Part shown: positions 53,530-64,000 of the stretch, piece after piece
How positions within the stretch are numbered: the stretch's first letter is position 1
Layout of the letters: each line of letters begins with the position of its first letter
NCBI RefSeq assembly: GCF_034424625.1
Contig: NZ_CP139976.1
Location: 2,170,001-2,234,000 of the forward strand
DNA length: 64,000 bases
Source: Janthinobacterium lividum
Lineage (GTDB): Bacteria; Pseudomonadota; Gammaproteobacteria; Burkholderiales; Burkholderiaceae_D
Direction of reading: 5' to 3'
The notes under the pieces: model-generated
Databases searched by the model: none
What the model was told of the DNA's origin: nothing
The model's input: the letters and a program-made list of their open reading frames with translations, nothing else
Program-made: the position numbers and the translations under genes

Positions 53530-54675
53530 TGCGCGAAACGGGCTGTGCTCGTTCAATTCATCGAGGTAGGCATCGATGCCGCCCCGTTCGCGCTCGAGGA
53601 AGCGCTGCACGGCGTCCGCAAAGGCCGGGTGTGCCAGCCAGTGGGCGGACCAGGTCTTTTGCGGCAGGAAGCCGCGCGCCATCTTGTGCTCGCCCTGCGC
53701 GCCCCCTTCGAAGGTGGCGATGCCGTTGGCGATGCAAAACTCCAGCGGCTGGTAATACGCCGTCTCGAAATGCAGGCAGGGCACGTGTTCGAGCGCGCCC
53801 CAGTAGCGGCCGTACAGGGTGTCGGCCGTGTGGATCACCAGCGAGGCGGCAATGGCCCGGCCTTCGCGCTCGGCGATGACCAATAGAATGTTCTGCGGCA
53901 TGCTGGCGCCTATGCGCCGGAAGAAGTCCAGGCTCAGATAAGGCGACGAGCGGTGTTCCGCATAGGTATTGCTGTAGCAGCGGTGGAACAGCTTCCAGTC
54001 GGCCTCAACAGCATCCACGCCCCGCACCTGGCGCATGGTGACGCCCGCTTCCCGCACCTTGCGCCGCTCGGCGCGGATATTCTTGCGCTTCTTGTGTTCC
54101 AGCGTGGCGAGGAATTGCTCGAAATCCGTGTAGCCGGGATTGAGCCAGTGAAACTGCACGCCACTACGCATCAGATAGCCAGCTTGCGCCAGCTGGCGTG
54201 CCTCGCTTTCCGGCGGGAACAGGATGTGGCAGGACGACACCTCGCTGGCTTGCTGCTGGGCCTGCAGGAAGGCCAGCAGGGCCGCGCGCGCCTCGCCATC
54301 GCGGGCCAGCAAGCGCGTGCCGCTCACGGGCGTAAACGGTATCGCGGACAACAGTTTCGGGTAATATTCGAGACCATGTTGCTGATAGGCCTCGGCCCAG
54401 GCCCAGTCGAACACGTACTCGCCATACGAGTGCATTTTCAGGTACAGGGGCAGGGCGGCGGCCAGCACATCGCCTTGCCACAGCACCAGGTAATTCGGCT
54501 GCCAGCCCGTGTCCGCGCTGGCGCAGCCGGACTCGTGCAGCGCGTGCAAAAAGGCGTAGGAAAGGAAGGGAGTGGCGTCCGCCTGGCTTGCCAGCAGTTC
54601 AGACCAGGCCGCTTCGCCAATTTCAGCCAGGGTAGTGACGATAGCCGTGCGATAATTCATTGTTGTAGTGTGCAT
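53527..54675 (-). CDS. GNAT-like protein of the DUF482 (FemAB-like) family
   Basis: 382 residues from the ATG at 54675 (GAGAG upstream); an ATG at 54660 is an alternative. Family landmarks: PFLSYAFLHALHESGCAS, VFDWAWAEAYQQHGLEYYPK, HWLNPGYTDFEQFLATLEHK, KKRKNIRAERRKV, then GRYWGALEHVPCLHFETAYY and FEGGAQGEHKMARGFLPQKT. This group has a FemAB/GNAT-type acyltransferase fold and is sometimes called a peptidoglycan-biosynthesis domain. The acyl donor and acceptor are unknown. It is divergent from nadE. Confidence 0.88.
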   Translation of the reverse strand: MHTTTMNYRTAIVTTLAEIGEAAWSELLASQADATPFLSYAFLHALHESGCASADTGWQPNYLVLWQGDVLAAALPLYLKMHSYGEYVFDWAWAEAYQQHGLEYYPKLLSAIPFTPVSGTRLLARDGEARAALLAFLQAQQQASEVSSCHILFPPESEARQLAQAGYLMRSGVQFHWLNPGYTDFEQFLATLEHKKRKNIRAERRKVREAGVTMRQVRGVDAVEADWKLFHRCYSNTYAEHRSSPYLSLDFFRRIGASMPQNILLVIAEREGRAIAASLVIHTADTLYGRYWGALEHVPCLHFETAYYQPLEFCIANGIATFEGGAQGEHKMARGFLPQKTWSAHWLAHPAFADAVQRFLERERGGIDAYLDELNEHSPFRA

Positions 54676-54751
54676 TCATCACTCTCGGGGCGCCGCCATC
54701 GGCCCGCGCGCCCCTGTCTTGTTTAATAGAACGAAAATATCCATCATCATC

Positions 54752-56368
54752 ATGACAGTCAAAGTCGCAATTGCTCAAATGAATAGTACGGTCGGCGATC
54801 TGGCCGGCAACCGTGCCAAGATCTTCGATCTTTCCCGCCGCGCCTTTGAGGCGGGCGCCGATATCGTGCTCACGCCGGAACTGTCGCTGGTCGGCTATCC
54901 ACCCGAGGACCTGTTGCTGCGCAATGCATTCTACGCAAAAACGCAGGAAGCGTTTGCGGGACTGGCTACCGACCTGGCCCAGTTCAAGGATTTGCACGTG
55001 GTGGTGGGATTGCCCCTGCAAGACGAGAAGGGTGTGCGCCACAATGCCGCCTCCGTCTTGCTGAACGGCGAAGTGCTGGGCACCTACCGCAAGCACGATT
55101 TGCCGAATACGACCGTGTTCGATGAAAAGCGTTACTTTACGTCGTCCGACCAGGCTTTCGTGTTTGGCGTGAAGGGCGTGCGTTTCGGCATCAATATCTG
55201 CGAAGACACGTGGTTCGAGCATGCGCCGATGCGCGCCCGCGCGGCCGGCGCGCAAGTGCTGCTGGTGCCGAACGGCTCGCCCTACCACATGAACAAGCAG
55301 CATCTGCGCTATGAAACCATGCGCAGGAACGTCAGCGCGCAAGGCATGGCCCTCGTGTACGCCAACCTGGTCGGCGGCCAGGATGAGCTGATCTTCGACG
55401 GCGACTCGTTTGTCATGGATGCGGCCGGCACTATCTGCGCCCAGCTGCGCCATTTCGAGGAAGACTTGCAGGTCGTCGACTTCGATGGCGCCACGCCCGT
55501 GCCGCAAGCGCTGGCCGCGCCATTGACCACCGAGGCGCAGGTGTACCAGGCGCTGGTGCTGGGCGTGCGCGACTATATCGGCAAGAACGGCTTCCCCGGC
55601 GTGCTGATCGGCATGTCGGGCGGCGTCGATTCCGCCCTGACCCTGGCCATCGCTGTCGATGCGCTGGGTGCCGACAAGGTGCGCGCCGTCATGATGCCGT
55701 CGCAATTTACGGCCGATATCTCGTGGATCGATTCGCGCGACATGGTAAAACGCCTCAATGTGCGCTACGATGAAATTCCGATCAAGCAAACCTTCGACGC
55801 TTTCCGCGCCACCCTGGCTGACGAGTTCGCCGGACTGGCGGAAGACGCGACGGAAGAAAACATCCAGGCGCGCATCCGCGGCACCTTGCTGATGGCCCTG
55901 TCGAACAAGCATGGCAGCATCGTGCTAACGACCGGCAACAAGAGCGAGATGGCCGTCGGTTATTGCACCCTGTATGGCGATATGGCGGGCGGCTTTGCCG
56001 TCATCAAGGATATCGCCAAGACCCTGGTGTACCGCCTGTGCGCGTGGCGCAACAGCGTGTCGGACGTGATTCCCGAGCGCATCCTGACGCGCGGACCGTC
56101 GGCCGAGCTGCGCGCCGACCAGCTGGACCAGGATTCCTTGCCGCCATATGACGTGCTCGACGGCATCATGCAGTTGTACATGGAAGAAAACCGGCCGATC
56201 GCCGAGATTATCGAGGCTGGCTACCCGCCGGCCGATGTGGCCCGGGTCACGCGCCTGATCAAGATCAATGAATACAAGCGGCGCCAGTCGCCGGTGGGCA
56301 TCCGCGTCACGCACCGTGGCTTCGGCCGCGACTGGCGTTACCCCATCACGTCGAAGTTTTACGAATAA
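54752..56368 (+). CDS. nadE: Glutamine-dependent NAD+ synthetase
   Basis: 538 residues from the ATG at 54752. N-terminal nitrilase/CN-hydrolase glutaminase domain: Glu in LTPELSLVGYPPED, Lys in YRKHDLPN, Cys in NICEDTWFEH. C-terminal ATP pyrophosphatase domain: IGMSGGVDSALTLAIAVDAL, TTGNKSEMAVGYCTLYGDMA and KINEYKRRQSP. Reaction: deamido-NAD plus ATP plus glutamine to NAD. glnB follows 41 nt downstream, the usual betaproteobacterial pairing that links NAD and nitrogen status. Confidence 0.96.
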   Translation: MTVKVAIAQMNSTVGDLAGNRAKIFDLSRRAFEAGADIVLTPELSLVGYPPEDLLLRNAFYAKTQEAFAGLATDLAQFKDLHVVVGLPLQDEKGVRHNAASVLLNGEVLGTYRKHDLPNTTVFDEKRYFTSSDQAFVFGVKGVRFGINICEDTWFEHAPMRARAAGAQVLLVPNGSPYHMNKQHLRYETMRRNVSAQGMALVYANLVGGQDELIFDGDSFVMDAAGTICAQLRHFEEDLQVVDFDGATPVPQALAAPLTTEAQVYQALVLGVRDYIGKNGFPGVLIGMSGGVDSALTLAIAVDALGADKVRAVMMPSQFTADISWIDSRDMVKRLNVRYDEIPIKQTFDAFRATLADEFAGLAEDATEENIQARIRGTLLMALSNKHGSIVLTTGNKSEMAVGYCTLYGDMAGGFAVIKDIAKTLVYRLCAWRNSVSDVIPERILTRGPSAELRADQLDQDSLPPYDVLDGIMQLYMEENRPIAEIIEAGYPPADVARVTRLIKINEYKRRQSPVGIRVTHRGFGRDWRYPITSKFYE

Positions 56369-56400
56369 GCAGCCATCTGTCCACAATCCAACAATTTTAA

Positions 56401-56748
<348 letters not shown>

Positions 56749-56779
56749 GTTTTTTTGCTGGGGTAACACCTACAATGTT

Positions 56780-56875
56780 GTCGGATGACGGCTCTTTGAG
56801 CCTGATCCGACCTACGCGATTCATCGCGCATCATTGCAGGCCGTAGGTCGGATTAGCGCGTGCGCGTAATCCGAC
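56780..56875. repeat. REP-like extragenic palindrome
   Basis: Nested inverted repeats on one core. ATCCGACCTACG (56805-56816) pairs with CGTAGGTCGGAT (56842-56853). GTCGGATTA (56847-56855) pairs with TAATCCGAC (56867-56875). GTCGGAT (56780-56786) pairs with ATCCGAC (56805-56811). The GTAGGTCGGATTA...TAATCCGAC core is a motif often seen as dispersed intergenic repeats in proteobacteria. Multiplicity in this genome cannot be checked from one window; no other copy is in view. Confidence 0.7.
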
Positions 56876-56917
56876 ATGAGTTGCGAATAATATTGCTGGA
56901 TTACGCCCCGGCGCGGT

Positions 56918-57547
56918 TCAGCGCCCCAGCCGCATGTCGAATTTCCAGCATATCAGGCGCAGAATCGTGATGCCGCTGGCGCTGGTCCACAGCGCAAAGT
57001 CGTGCTCGGCGCCGAAGTGCATCTGCAGCAGGTAGGCCCAGCAGCCGAAAAACGCGCAGATGGCGTACGGTTTGCCGTCGCGAAACACCATCGGCACTTC
57101 GTTGCAGACGATGTCGCGCATCACGCCGCCAAAAATCCCCGTAATCACCCCCATCATCGAGGCAATAAAAATCGGCATGCCGGCGCGCATGGCTTCGGCC
57201 ACGCCCGCGATGGCGAACATGCCCAGGCCGATGGCGTCGGCGATGACGATCAGGCGTTCCGAGACGATCTGGCGCAAGTGCTGGATCAGGGGCGCGGCCG
57301 TCAGGGCCAGCACGAAGATGAGAATCGCGTATTCCTGGTGCGACACCCAGAACAGGGGGCGCTTGTCGAGCAGGATGTCGCGCAAAGTCCCCCCGCCAAA
57401 CGCCGTGATGAAGGCCACGACGAACACGCCGACCAGGTCCATGCGCTTGCGCCGCGCTTCGATGAAGCCGGAAAACGCGCCCACCAGGATGGCGATGACC
57501 TCAATGATCTTGATCAGCGAGCCAGGCGGCAATTGGGGTGGCATCAT
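56918..57547 (-). CDS. TRIC/UPF0126-family membrane protein
   Basis: 209 residues from the ATG at 57547 (ATG 57544 equally possible; no clear ribosome site). About six to seven membrane helices arranged as two repeats. Each repeat carries a GGGxxRD motif: FGGGTLRDILL (about 50) and FGGVMRDIVCNEVP (about 140). This is the YadS/YicG group now linked to trimeric intracellular cation channels. Proposed role is cation or small-solute passage; the actual substrate is unknown. Confidence 0.88.
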   Translation of the reverse strand: MMPPQLPPGSLIKIIEVIAILVGAFSGFIEARRKRMDLVGVFVVAFITAFGGGTLRDILLDKRPLFWVSHQEYAILIFVLALTAAPLIQHLRQIVSERLIVIADAIGLGMFAIAGVAEAMRAGMPIFIASMMGVITGIFGGVMRDIVCNEVPMVFRDGKPYAICAFFGCWAYLLQMHFGAEHDFALWTSASGITILRLICWKFDMRLGR

Positions 57548-57591
57548 GGGTGGAGCGCTTGAGCAGGAAATAATTGTCACAGGTTAACATG

Positions 57592-57625
57592 ACACGGCCC
57601 CGAATGGTGACAAACGGGGCCGTGT
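57592..57625. terminator. Strong hairpin downstream of smr
   Basis: ACACGGCCCCG (57592-57602), 12-nt loop, CGGGGCCGTGT (57615-57625), a perfect 11-bp stem. On the minus strand it lies after the smr stop; there is no T-tract, so it may terminate or protect the trxB-smr transcript. Confidence 0.6.
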
Positions 57626-57668
57626 GCAGTGCGGAACTTGTTATTGAATTGAGATCTTGCTGTCAATG

Positions 57669-58343
57669 CTAGCGGATGGGCTGCAGTGCGGAAGAAAGCA
57701 ATACGACCAGTGCGCCATCGCCCCCTTCGGAGCGGCGCGCCTGGCAAAAGGCGATGACTTCATCCTTTTGCACGAGCCAGCTGTGCACCATCGATTTCAA
57801 GACCGGTTCCTGGCCTTTCGAGCCAAAACCCTTGCCGTGGATCACGCGCACGCAGCGCAGCTTGCGCCTTGTAGCCTGGTTCAGGAAGGCGCCGATGCCG
57901 TCGCGCGCCTCGTCGCGGCGCAAGCCGTGCAAGTCCAGCTCATCCTGCACGGGCCAGTGGCCCTTGCGCATCTTTTTCACCACGTCCGGGCCCACGCCGG
58001 GGCGGGCGTAGTTCAGGGCCGGATCGTTTTCCAGGTAGTGGTCGACCTCGAACAAGTCCGACAGCGACTCGCGCAGCACGGCCGCATCGTCTTCTTCCGG
58101 CGACAGCTTGCGCGCCGGCTGCTGGGCCGCCATGGCGCCTGCCTTGGGCAGGCTGGGCACGTAGCGGTCCGACTCGGGCAGGCGCTTGACGCCGCCGATG
58201 CTGGCCTTGAACAGATTGCTCTCCACGGCCTGCACCTTCACCTGCTGCGCGCGCTCAGCCGCAACTTGCGCGCGCGCATCGGCCTGCTCCTTGAGCTGCT
58301 TGCTGACCGCTTTCAGGTCGGCAAAGTCTTTCATCGACGCCAT
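57669..58343 (-). CDS. Smr-domain protein
   Basis: 224 residues from the ATG at 58343, with AGGAG upstream (10-nt spacing); an ATG at 58334 is an alternative. N-terminal charged helix with coiled-coil character (SKQLKEQADARAQVAAERAQ). C-terminal Smr domain (about 140-218): DELDLHGLRRDEARDGIGAF, then CVRVIHGKGFGSKGQEPVLK. Known activity in some members: DNA nicking or RNA cleavage; related to MutS2. It starts 7 nt after trxB, clearly one operon. Confidence 0.9.
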   Translation of the reverse strand: MASMKDFADLKAVSKQLKEQADARAQVAAERAQQVKVQAVESNLFKASIGGVKRLPESDRYVPSLPKAGAMAAQQPARKLSPEEDDAAVLRESLSDLFEVDHYLENDPALNYARPGVGPDVVKKMRKGHWPVQDELDLHGLRRDEARDGIGAFLNQATRRKLRCVRVIHGKGFGSKGQEPVLKSMVHSWLVQKDEVIAFCQARRSEGGDGALVVLLSSALQPIR

Positions 58344-58350
58344 GCGCCGC

Positions 58351-59316
<966 letters not shown>

Positions 59317-59520
59317 CTATGAGTGGGGTCTATCCGAATTGGGGGCATACGCGCGAAGAACAAGGGCGTATTGCGCTTGTGCAAGCAATCCACGATTATA
59401 GACCAAGCCGCCTGTAGCGACGAATCGTGGGGCCGTCCGGGGCATATATGGCTTAGAATACTTCCTTATTATGGGAAATTCCCTTTCAGAAACATTTATC
59501 ACCTTGCAGCGCTTCCCAGA

Positions 59521-61881
59521 ATGACTAAACCAGCCCAGGCCAATCAAAATAGCTACACCCGAAAACCGGTCGAACGCCGGCCCTTGCCCAACCGGCTGGT
59601 GCGGCTGCTGTCCGAGGCGCGCTGGTTCGCGCTGGCCGCGTTTGCCCTGTATTTCGTGCTGATACTGGCCAGCTTCAACAAGCTCGACCCCGGCTGGTCG
59701 CACGCCACCAACGTCGACAAGGTGGCCAACCTGGGCGGCAAGCTCGGTGCGACCTTCTCCGATCTGTTGCTGTATATCTTCGGCTTTTCCGCCTGGTGGT
59801 GGTGCGTGTGGCTGCTGCGCACGGTGTGGCATGGCTATCGCCGGTTGAGTAAGCGCTTCCTGCTGGAAGAGGAAGAGGTGGAGCGTGAACACCATGTCGA
59901 GATGCTGATCCGCATCGTCGGCTTCTCCATCATGCTGATCGGCAGCATGGGCCTGGAATACCTGCGCATGGCAAAGAGCCTGCACGTGCAGCTGCCGCGC
60001 GATCCGGGCGGCGTGCTGGGCCAGCTGGTGGGGCACTCGGCCCACGTGGCCTTCGGTTTCACGGGCGCGACCTTGCTGCTGTTGCTGCTGTTCGGCCTGG
60101 GTTTCAGTCTGTTCTTCCATGTGTCCTGGCTGCAAGTGGCCGAGCGCATCGGCGGCGCCATCGAAGACGCCTTCAACTGGTTCGTGCTGCGCTACCAGGA
60201 CCGCGAAGACCGCCGCCAGGGCGAAGTGGCCGCAGTGCGCCGCGACGAGGTGGTGGTGATCGAGCGGGCCAAGCATGTGGAGAAACATGTGGCCGCGCCA
60301 CCCGTGAAGATCGAGCCGCAGGTTGTGACGGTGGTGAAATCGGAGCGCGTGGAAAAGGAACGCCAGGCGCATCTGTTTGAAACCCCCGGCGATGGCAAGC
60401 TGCCGCCGCTGTCCTTGCTCGATGAAGCGCCGCCCGTGGTGGAAACAGTCTCCGTGGAAACCCTGGAGTTTACTAGCCGCCTGATCGAAAAGAAATTGTC
60501 CGACTTTGGCGTGGATGCCAAGGTAGTGGCCGCTTACCCCGGCCCGGTGGTGACGCGCTATGAAATCGAGCCGGCAACGGGCGTCAAGGGCAGTCAGATC
60601 GTCGGCCTGGCGCGCGACCTGGCCCGTTCGCTGTCCTTGACGTCAATCAGGGTGGTGGAAACCATTCCCGGCAAGAACTACATGGCGCTGGAACTGCCGA
60701 ATAGTAAACGCCAGATCGTGCGCCTGACGGAAATCCTCGGCTCCAAGGTCTACAACGATGGCGTGTCCAGCCTGACGATTGCGCTGGGCAAGGATATCGC
60801 CGGCAAGCCCGTCGTGGCGGATCTGGCCAAGATGCCCCACTTGCTGGTGGCCGGCACCACCGGTTCCGGTAAGTCGGTCGGCATCAATGCGACGATTTTG
60901 TCGCTGCTGTACAAATCCGACCCGCTCGACGTGCGCCTGATCCTGATCGATCCGAAGATGCTGGAAATGTCCGTGTATGAAGGCATTCCGCACTTGCTGG
61001 CGCCCGTCGTGACGGACATGCGCCAGGCTGGCCATGCGCTGAACTGGGCCGTGAACGAGATGGAACGCCGCTACAAGCTGATGAGCAAGATGGGCGTGCG
61101 TAACCTGGCCGGCTATAACGCCAAGATTGCCGACGCGAAAAAGCGCGAAGAACATATCCCGAATCCGTTCAGCCTGACGCCGGATTCGCCGGAGCCTCTG
61201 GAAAAACTGCCGACCATCGTCATCATCATCGACGAGCTGGCTGATCTGATGATGGTGGTGGGTAAAAAAGTCGAGGAATTGATCGCGCGTATCGCGCAAA
61301 AGGCGCGCGCCGCCGGCTTGCACTTGATTCTGGCCACGCAGCGCCCATCTGTAGACGTGATCACGGGCCTGATCAAGGCAAATATCCCGACGCGTATCGC
61401 CTTCCAGGTATCGTCGAAGATCGACTCGCGCACCATTCTCGACCAGATGGGCGCGGAAACCCTGCTGGGCATGGGTGACATGTTGTACATGCCGCCCGGC
61501 ACCGGCTTGCCGATGCGCGTGCACGGTGCGTTTGTTTCCGATGAGGAAGTCCACCGCGTTGTCAGTCATCTCAAGCTGCAGGGCGAACCGAATTATATCG
61601 AGGGCATCCTCGAAGGCGGCACCCTGGAAGGCGACGGCGCCGAAGGCGGCGCGCCGGGCGAGGGCGGCGGCGAGGCCGATGCCCTGTACGACCAGGCGGT
61701 GGCGGTGGTGCTGAAAAACCGCCGCGCTTCGATTTCGCTGGTGCAGCGTCATTTGCGCATCGGCTACAACCGCGCCGCCCGTCTGCTTGAGCAGATGGAG
61801 CAGAGCGGGGTGGTCTCAACCATGCAATCCAATGGCAACCGGGAAATCCTGGTGCCGGCGGCCAGTAGTGAACAAGGGTAA
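59521..61881 (+). CDS. ftsK: DNA translocase FtsK
   Basis: 786 residues from the ATG at 59521; the frame is open further upstream but without family sequence. N-terminal 4-TM domain (about 38-215). A moderate linker, shorter than in E. coli (1329 residues overall). The motor domain (about 300-690) has [20 protein letters not shown] (Walker A) and [14 protein letters not shown] (Walker B). C-terminal gamma winged helix: [20 protein letters not shown]. Role: chromosome segregation and dif recombination at the septum. lolA follows 5 nt later. Confidence 0.96.
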   Translation: MTKPAQANQNSYTRKPVERRPLPNRLVRLLSEARWFALAAFALYFVLILASFNKLDPGWSHATNVDKVANLGGKLGATFSDLLLYIFGFSAWWWCVWLLRTVWHGYRRLSKRFLLEEEEVEREHHVEMLIRIVGFSIMLIGSMGLEYLRMAKSLHVQLPRDPGGVLGQLVGHSAHVAFGFTGATLLLLLLFGLGFSLFFHVSWLQVAERIGGAIEDAFNWFVLRYQDREDRRQGEVAAVRRDEVVVIERAKHVEKHVAAPPVKIEPQVVTVVKSERVEKERQAHLFETPGDGKLPPLSLLDEAPPVVETVSVETLEFTSRLIEKKLSDFGVDAKVVAAYPGPVVTRYEIEPATGVKGSQIVGLARDLARSLSLTSIRVVETIPGKNYMALELPNSKRQIVRLTEILGSKVYNDGVSSLTIALGKDIAGKPVVADLAKMPHLLVAGTTGSGKSVGINATILSLLYKSDPLDVRLILIDPKMLEMSVYEGIPHLLAPVVTDMRQAGHALNWAVNEMERRYKLMSKMGVRNLAGYNAKIADAKKREEHIPNPFSLTPDSPEPLEKLPTIVIIIDELADLMMVVGKKVEELIARIAQKARAAGLHLILATQRPSVDVITGLIKANIPTRIAFQVSSKIDSRTILDQMGAETLLGMGDMLYMPPGTGLPMRVHGAFVSDEEVHRVVSHLKLQGEPNYIEGILEGGTLEGDGAEGGAPGEGGGEADALYDQAVAVVLKNRRASISLVQRHLRIGYNRAARLLEQMEQSGVVSTMQSNGNREILVPAASSEQG

Positions 61882-61886
61882 ACAGA

Positions 61887-62543
61887 ATGAAGAACACGAC
61901 TTTCGCAGCAAAAATGATGATTGGCGCAGCCAGCGTTGCCTGCAGCCTGCTGTTCGCGGCCAGCGCCTCGGCCAGCGCCCTCGAGCAATTCAAGAGCTTT
62001 GCGGCCGGCACCAAGTCGGCCAAGGGCGAGTTCGTGCAGCGGCAAGTCAAGAAGGCGGATGCCAGCGGCAAGGCGAAAGTGTCGACGCCGGCCAGCGGCA
62101 CGTTCGAGTTTGCCCGTCCGGGCAAGTTCATCTGGACGTATCTGAAGCCGTACGAGCAGCTGCTGCAAGCGGACGGCGACAAGCTGTATATCTATGACAA
62201 GGACTTGAGCCAGGTGACGGTCAAGAAACTGGGCGACGCGCTCGGCTCCTCGCCAGCCGCCATCCTGTTTGGCAGCAACGACCTGGAAAAGAATTTCACC
62301 CTGGCCGAAGCGGGCACGCGCGATGGCCTGGAATGGCTGAAGGCCACGCCGAAAGCCAAGGACACGACGTTTGATGAAATCACCATCGGCTTGCGCAACG
62401 GCGTGCCGGAAGCGATGGAATTGCGCGATTCGTTCGGTCAGACGTCGGTGCTGGCATTCAAGAACTTCCAGAAAAATCCGGCGCTTTCGGCCAATCACTT
62501 TAAATTTGTCATGCCCAAGGGCGCCGACGTCATTAATAATTAA
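61887..62543 (+). CDS. lolA: Outer-membrane lipoprotein carrier LolA
   Basis: 218 residues starting 5 nt after ftsK. Signal peptide about 1-29 ([15 protein letters not shown]). LolA beta-sheet pattern: [52 protein letters not shown] and [20 protein letters not shown]. Known role: periplasmic shuttle for lipoproteins from LolCDE to LolB. The ftsK-lolA-rarA order is widespread in proteobacteria. Confidence 0.95.
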   Translation: MKNTTFAAKMMIGAASVACSLLFAASASASALEQFKSFAAGTKSAKGEFVQRQVKKADASGKAKVSTPASGTFEFARPGKFIWTYLKPYEQLLQADGDKLYIYDKDLSQVTVKKLGDALGSSPAAILFGSNDLEKNFTLAEAGTRDGLEWLKATPKAKDTTFDEITIGLRNGVPEAMELRDSFGQTSVLAFKNFQKNPALSANHFKFVMPKGADVINN

Positions 62544-62569
62544 GACTGTCGCGCCTTGCGTATGAGCCG

Positions 62570-62593
62570 GCCTCGCAGCAATGCGGGGCTTTT
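62570..62593 (+). terminator. Weak terminator after lolA
   Basis: GCCTCGC, loop AGCAAT, GCGGGGC with one G-U pair, then TTTT. It may reduce read-through into rarA. Confidence 0.6.
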
Positions 62594-62616
62594 GCATTCT
62601 TATTAGGTAACTCATT

Positions 62617-63936
62617 ATGGCGGATCTCTTTTCCACCGCACCGCGCCAGCCGCTGGCTGAAGCCTTGCGGCCGGCCACCCTGAACGAAGTCATCGGCCAG
62701 ACGCACCTGCTGGGCGTGGGCAAGCCGCTGCGCCTGGCGTTCGAGGCGGGCAAGGCCCACTCGATGATCTTGTGGGGACCGCCCGGCGTGGGCAAGACGA
62801 CCCTGGCGCGCCTGATGGCGAACGCGTTCGACAGCGAATTCATCGCCCTGTCGGCCGTGTTTGCTGGCGTAAAAGATATCCGTGCAGCCATGGACCAGGC
62901 CCGCCACAGCCTGGACCAGTTCGGCAAGCACACCTTGCTGTTCGTCGACGAAATCCACAGATTCAACAAGTCGCAGCAGGACGCCTTGCTGCCTTTCGTC
63001 GAATCGGGCCTGGTGACGTTCATTGGCGCCACGACGGAAAACCCCAGCTTTGAAGTGAACTCGGCGCTGCTGTCTCGCGCGCAAGTGTATGTGTTGAAAT
63101 CTCTCAACGAAGACGAGATGAAGCAGTTGCTGGCCAAGGCGCAAAGCACGGCCCTGACGCACCTGACCTTCGACGAGGCGGCCGCCGACACCCTGATCGG
63201 CTACGCGGACGGCGATGCGCGCCGCTTCCTGAATTTGCTGGAACAGGCCGAGACAGCCGCCAGCTCGACGGGCACGACGAAGATCGACGCAGCCTTTGTC
63301 GATAATGCGCTGACCCTCAATTCACGCCGCTTCGACAAGGGTGGCGACAATTTCTATGATCAGATTTCCGCCCTGCACAAGTCCGTGCGCGGCTCGAACC
63401 CGGACGCGGCCCTGTACTGGTTTTGCCGCATGATCGACGGCGGCGCCGACCCGCGCTACCTGTCGCGGCGCATCGTGCGCATGGCCTGGGAAGACGTCGG
63501 CCTGGCCGATCCCCGTGCCTTGACCATGGTCAATGACGCGGCGGAAACGTATGAACGCCTCGGTTCGCCGGAAGGCGAGCTGGCGCTGGGCCAGGCCGTG
63601 ATTTACCTGGCGATTGCCGCGAAAAGCAATGCCGGCTATAACGCGTTCAATACGGCCATGGCTTTCGTCAAGAAAGATAAATCCAAGGAAGTGCCCGTGC
63701 ACTTGCGCAATGCGCCGACGAAGCTGATGAAGGAACTGGGCTACGGCCACGCCTACCGCTATGCGCACGACGAGCCGGACGCCTACGCGGCCGGCGAAAC
63801 CTATTTTCCGGATGGCATGGCGGAACCGGGCTGGTACCAGCCCGTGCCGCGCGGCCTGGAAAGCAAGATCGCCGATAAATTGGCCTGGCTGCGCGAGCTG
63901 GACCGCAAAGCGGGAAAACCAGCCGGCAAGGGCTGA
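62617..63936 (+). CDS. rarA: Replication-associated recombination protein RarA (MgsA)
   Basis: 439 residues. AAA+ domain: ATLNEVIGQTHLLGVGKPLR, Walker A WGPPGVGKTTLARLMA, Walker B LLFVDEIHRFNKSQQDALLP, sensor region FIGATTENPSFEVNSALLSR. The RarA C-terminal domain follows: FYDQISALHKSVRGSNPDAA, YWFCRMIDGGADPRYLSRRI, GYGHAYRYAHD and FPDGMAEPGWYQPVPRGLE. Role: acts at stalled replication forks. It has its own ATG 73 nt after lolA. Confidence 0.96.
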   Translation: MADLFSTAPRQPLAEALRPATLNEVIGQTHLLGVGKPLRLAFEAGKAHSMILWGPPGVGKTTLARLMANAFDSEFIALSAVFAGVKDIRAAMDQARHSLDQFGKHTLLFVDEIHRFNKSQQDALLPFVESGLVTFIGATTENPSFEVNSALLSRAQVYVLKSLNEDEMKQLLAKAQSTALTHLTFDEAAADTLIGYADGDARRFLNLLEQAETAASSTGTTKIDAAFVDNALTLNSRRFDKGGDNFYDQISALHKSVRGSNPDAALYWFCRMIDGGADPRYLSRRIVRMAWEDVGLADPRALTMVNDAAETYERLGSPEGELALGQAVIYLAIAAKSNAGYNAFNTAMAFVKKDKSKEVPVHLRNAPTKLMKELGYGHAYRYAHDEPDAYAAGETYFPDGMAEPGWYQPVPRGLESKIADKLAWLRELDRKAGKPAGKG

Positions 63937-63938
63937 CG

Positions 63939-64000
63939 CTACAGGCCCAGCAAGGTAAAACCGTCATCCTGCGGCGCGTAGCCCACCAGCTGGCGCGTCG
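63939..64000 (-). CDS. Possible 3' end of a leftward gene (partial)
   Basis: On the minus strand the last codons before a TAG at 63941-63939 would read TRQLVGYAPQDDGFTLLGL. The residue mix looks coding, but only about 19 codons are inside the window and it begins 2 nt after rarA ends. The product cannot be named. Confidence 0.35.
   Translation of the reverse strand, partial: TRQLVGYAPQDDGFTLLGL

Overview
The window looks like chromosomal DNA of a high-GC betaproteobacterium, most likely Oxalobacteraceae (Janthinobacterium/Massilia/Duganella type). This is inferred from gene families and gene order, not from a search. Supporting signs are ppc divergent from hemC-hemD-hemX-hemY, nadE-glnB, trxB-smr, ftsK-lolA-rarA, two phasins with a PhaD-like regulator, a PEP-CTERM protein, and an RpoD with a long Ala/Pro-rich N-terminal extension. 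I see no insertion sequence, prophage, CRISPR array, rRNA or convincing tRNA.

Layout. (1) 1-10.3 kb: a Tad/Flp pilus locus. Two TadE-type pseudopilin genes run leftward. To the right run a NarL-type response regulator, the Flp pilin, the prepilin peptidase, CpaB, the CpaC secretin, a small lipoprotein, TadZ, TadA, TadB and TadC, closed by a strong terminator. Flp and both pseudopilins share the G|xxxxE processing motif. (2) 10.3-17.5 kb: suhB, trmJ, a LysR regulator, an MFS exporter, and a three-gene set (Tat-type small subunit, GMC-type FAD dehydrogenase, lipase-like hydrolase). (3) 17.8-21.4 kb: a 1212-residue REC-REC-GAF-PAS-GGDEF-EAL-REC protein starting at TTG. (4) 21.5-27 kb: a PhaF-like phasin, PhaD-like TetR regulator, TPR-like protein, LOG-family protein, PEP-CTERM protein, YgjP-like metallopeptidase, KGG stress protein and a second phasin.

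(5) 27.3-36.2 kb: purU, yaeQ, a GGSG-repeat exported protein, a protein that is the N-terminal part of RlmI without its methyltransferase domain, a diheme/triheme cytochrome c pair, a MocR regulator, a DUF4870 protein, an SMI1/KNR4 protein, a DEDD exonuclease and a ProQ/FinO protein. (6) 36.2-42.4 kb: an intergenic stretch with a promoter-like box, stem-loops and an intrinsic terminator (possible small RNA or rpoD leader), then rpoD, a HAF-repeat protein and an orphan PAS histidine kinase. (7) 42.5-52.3 kb: ppc, the hem cluster and a PQQ glucose dehydrogenase. (8) 52.3-64 kb: an AT-rich gap, ppa, a DUF482/GNAT protein, nadE, glnB, a repeat-type palindrome, a TRIC-type membrane protein, smr, trxB, ftsK, lolA, rarA and the edge of a further gene.

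Most of the window is housekeeping and ordinary accessory sequence. The items most worth checking are the structured RNA candidate upstream of rpoD, the RlmI N-domain-only gene, the 12-bp AT-rich inverted repeat in the flp leader, the scattered dehydrogenase/cytochrome set, and several TTG/GTG starts supported by Shine-Dalgarno spacing.
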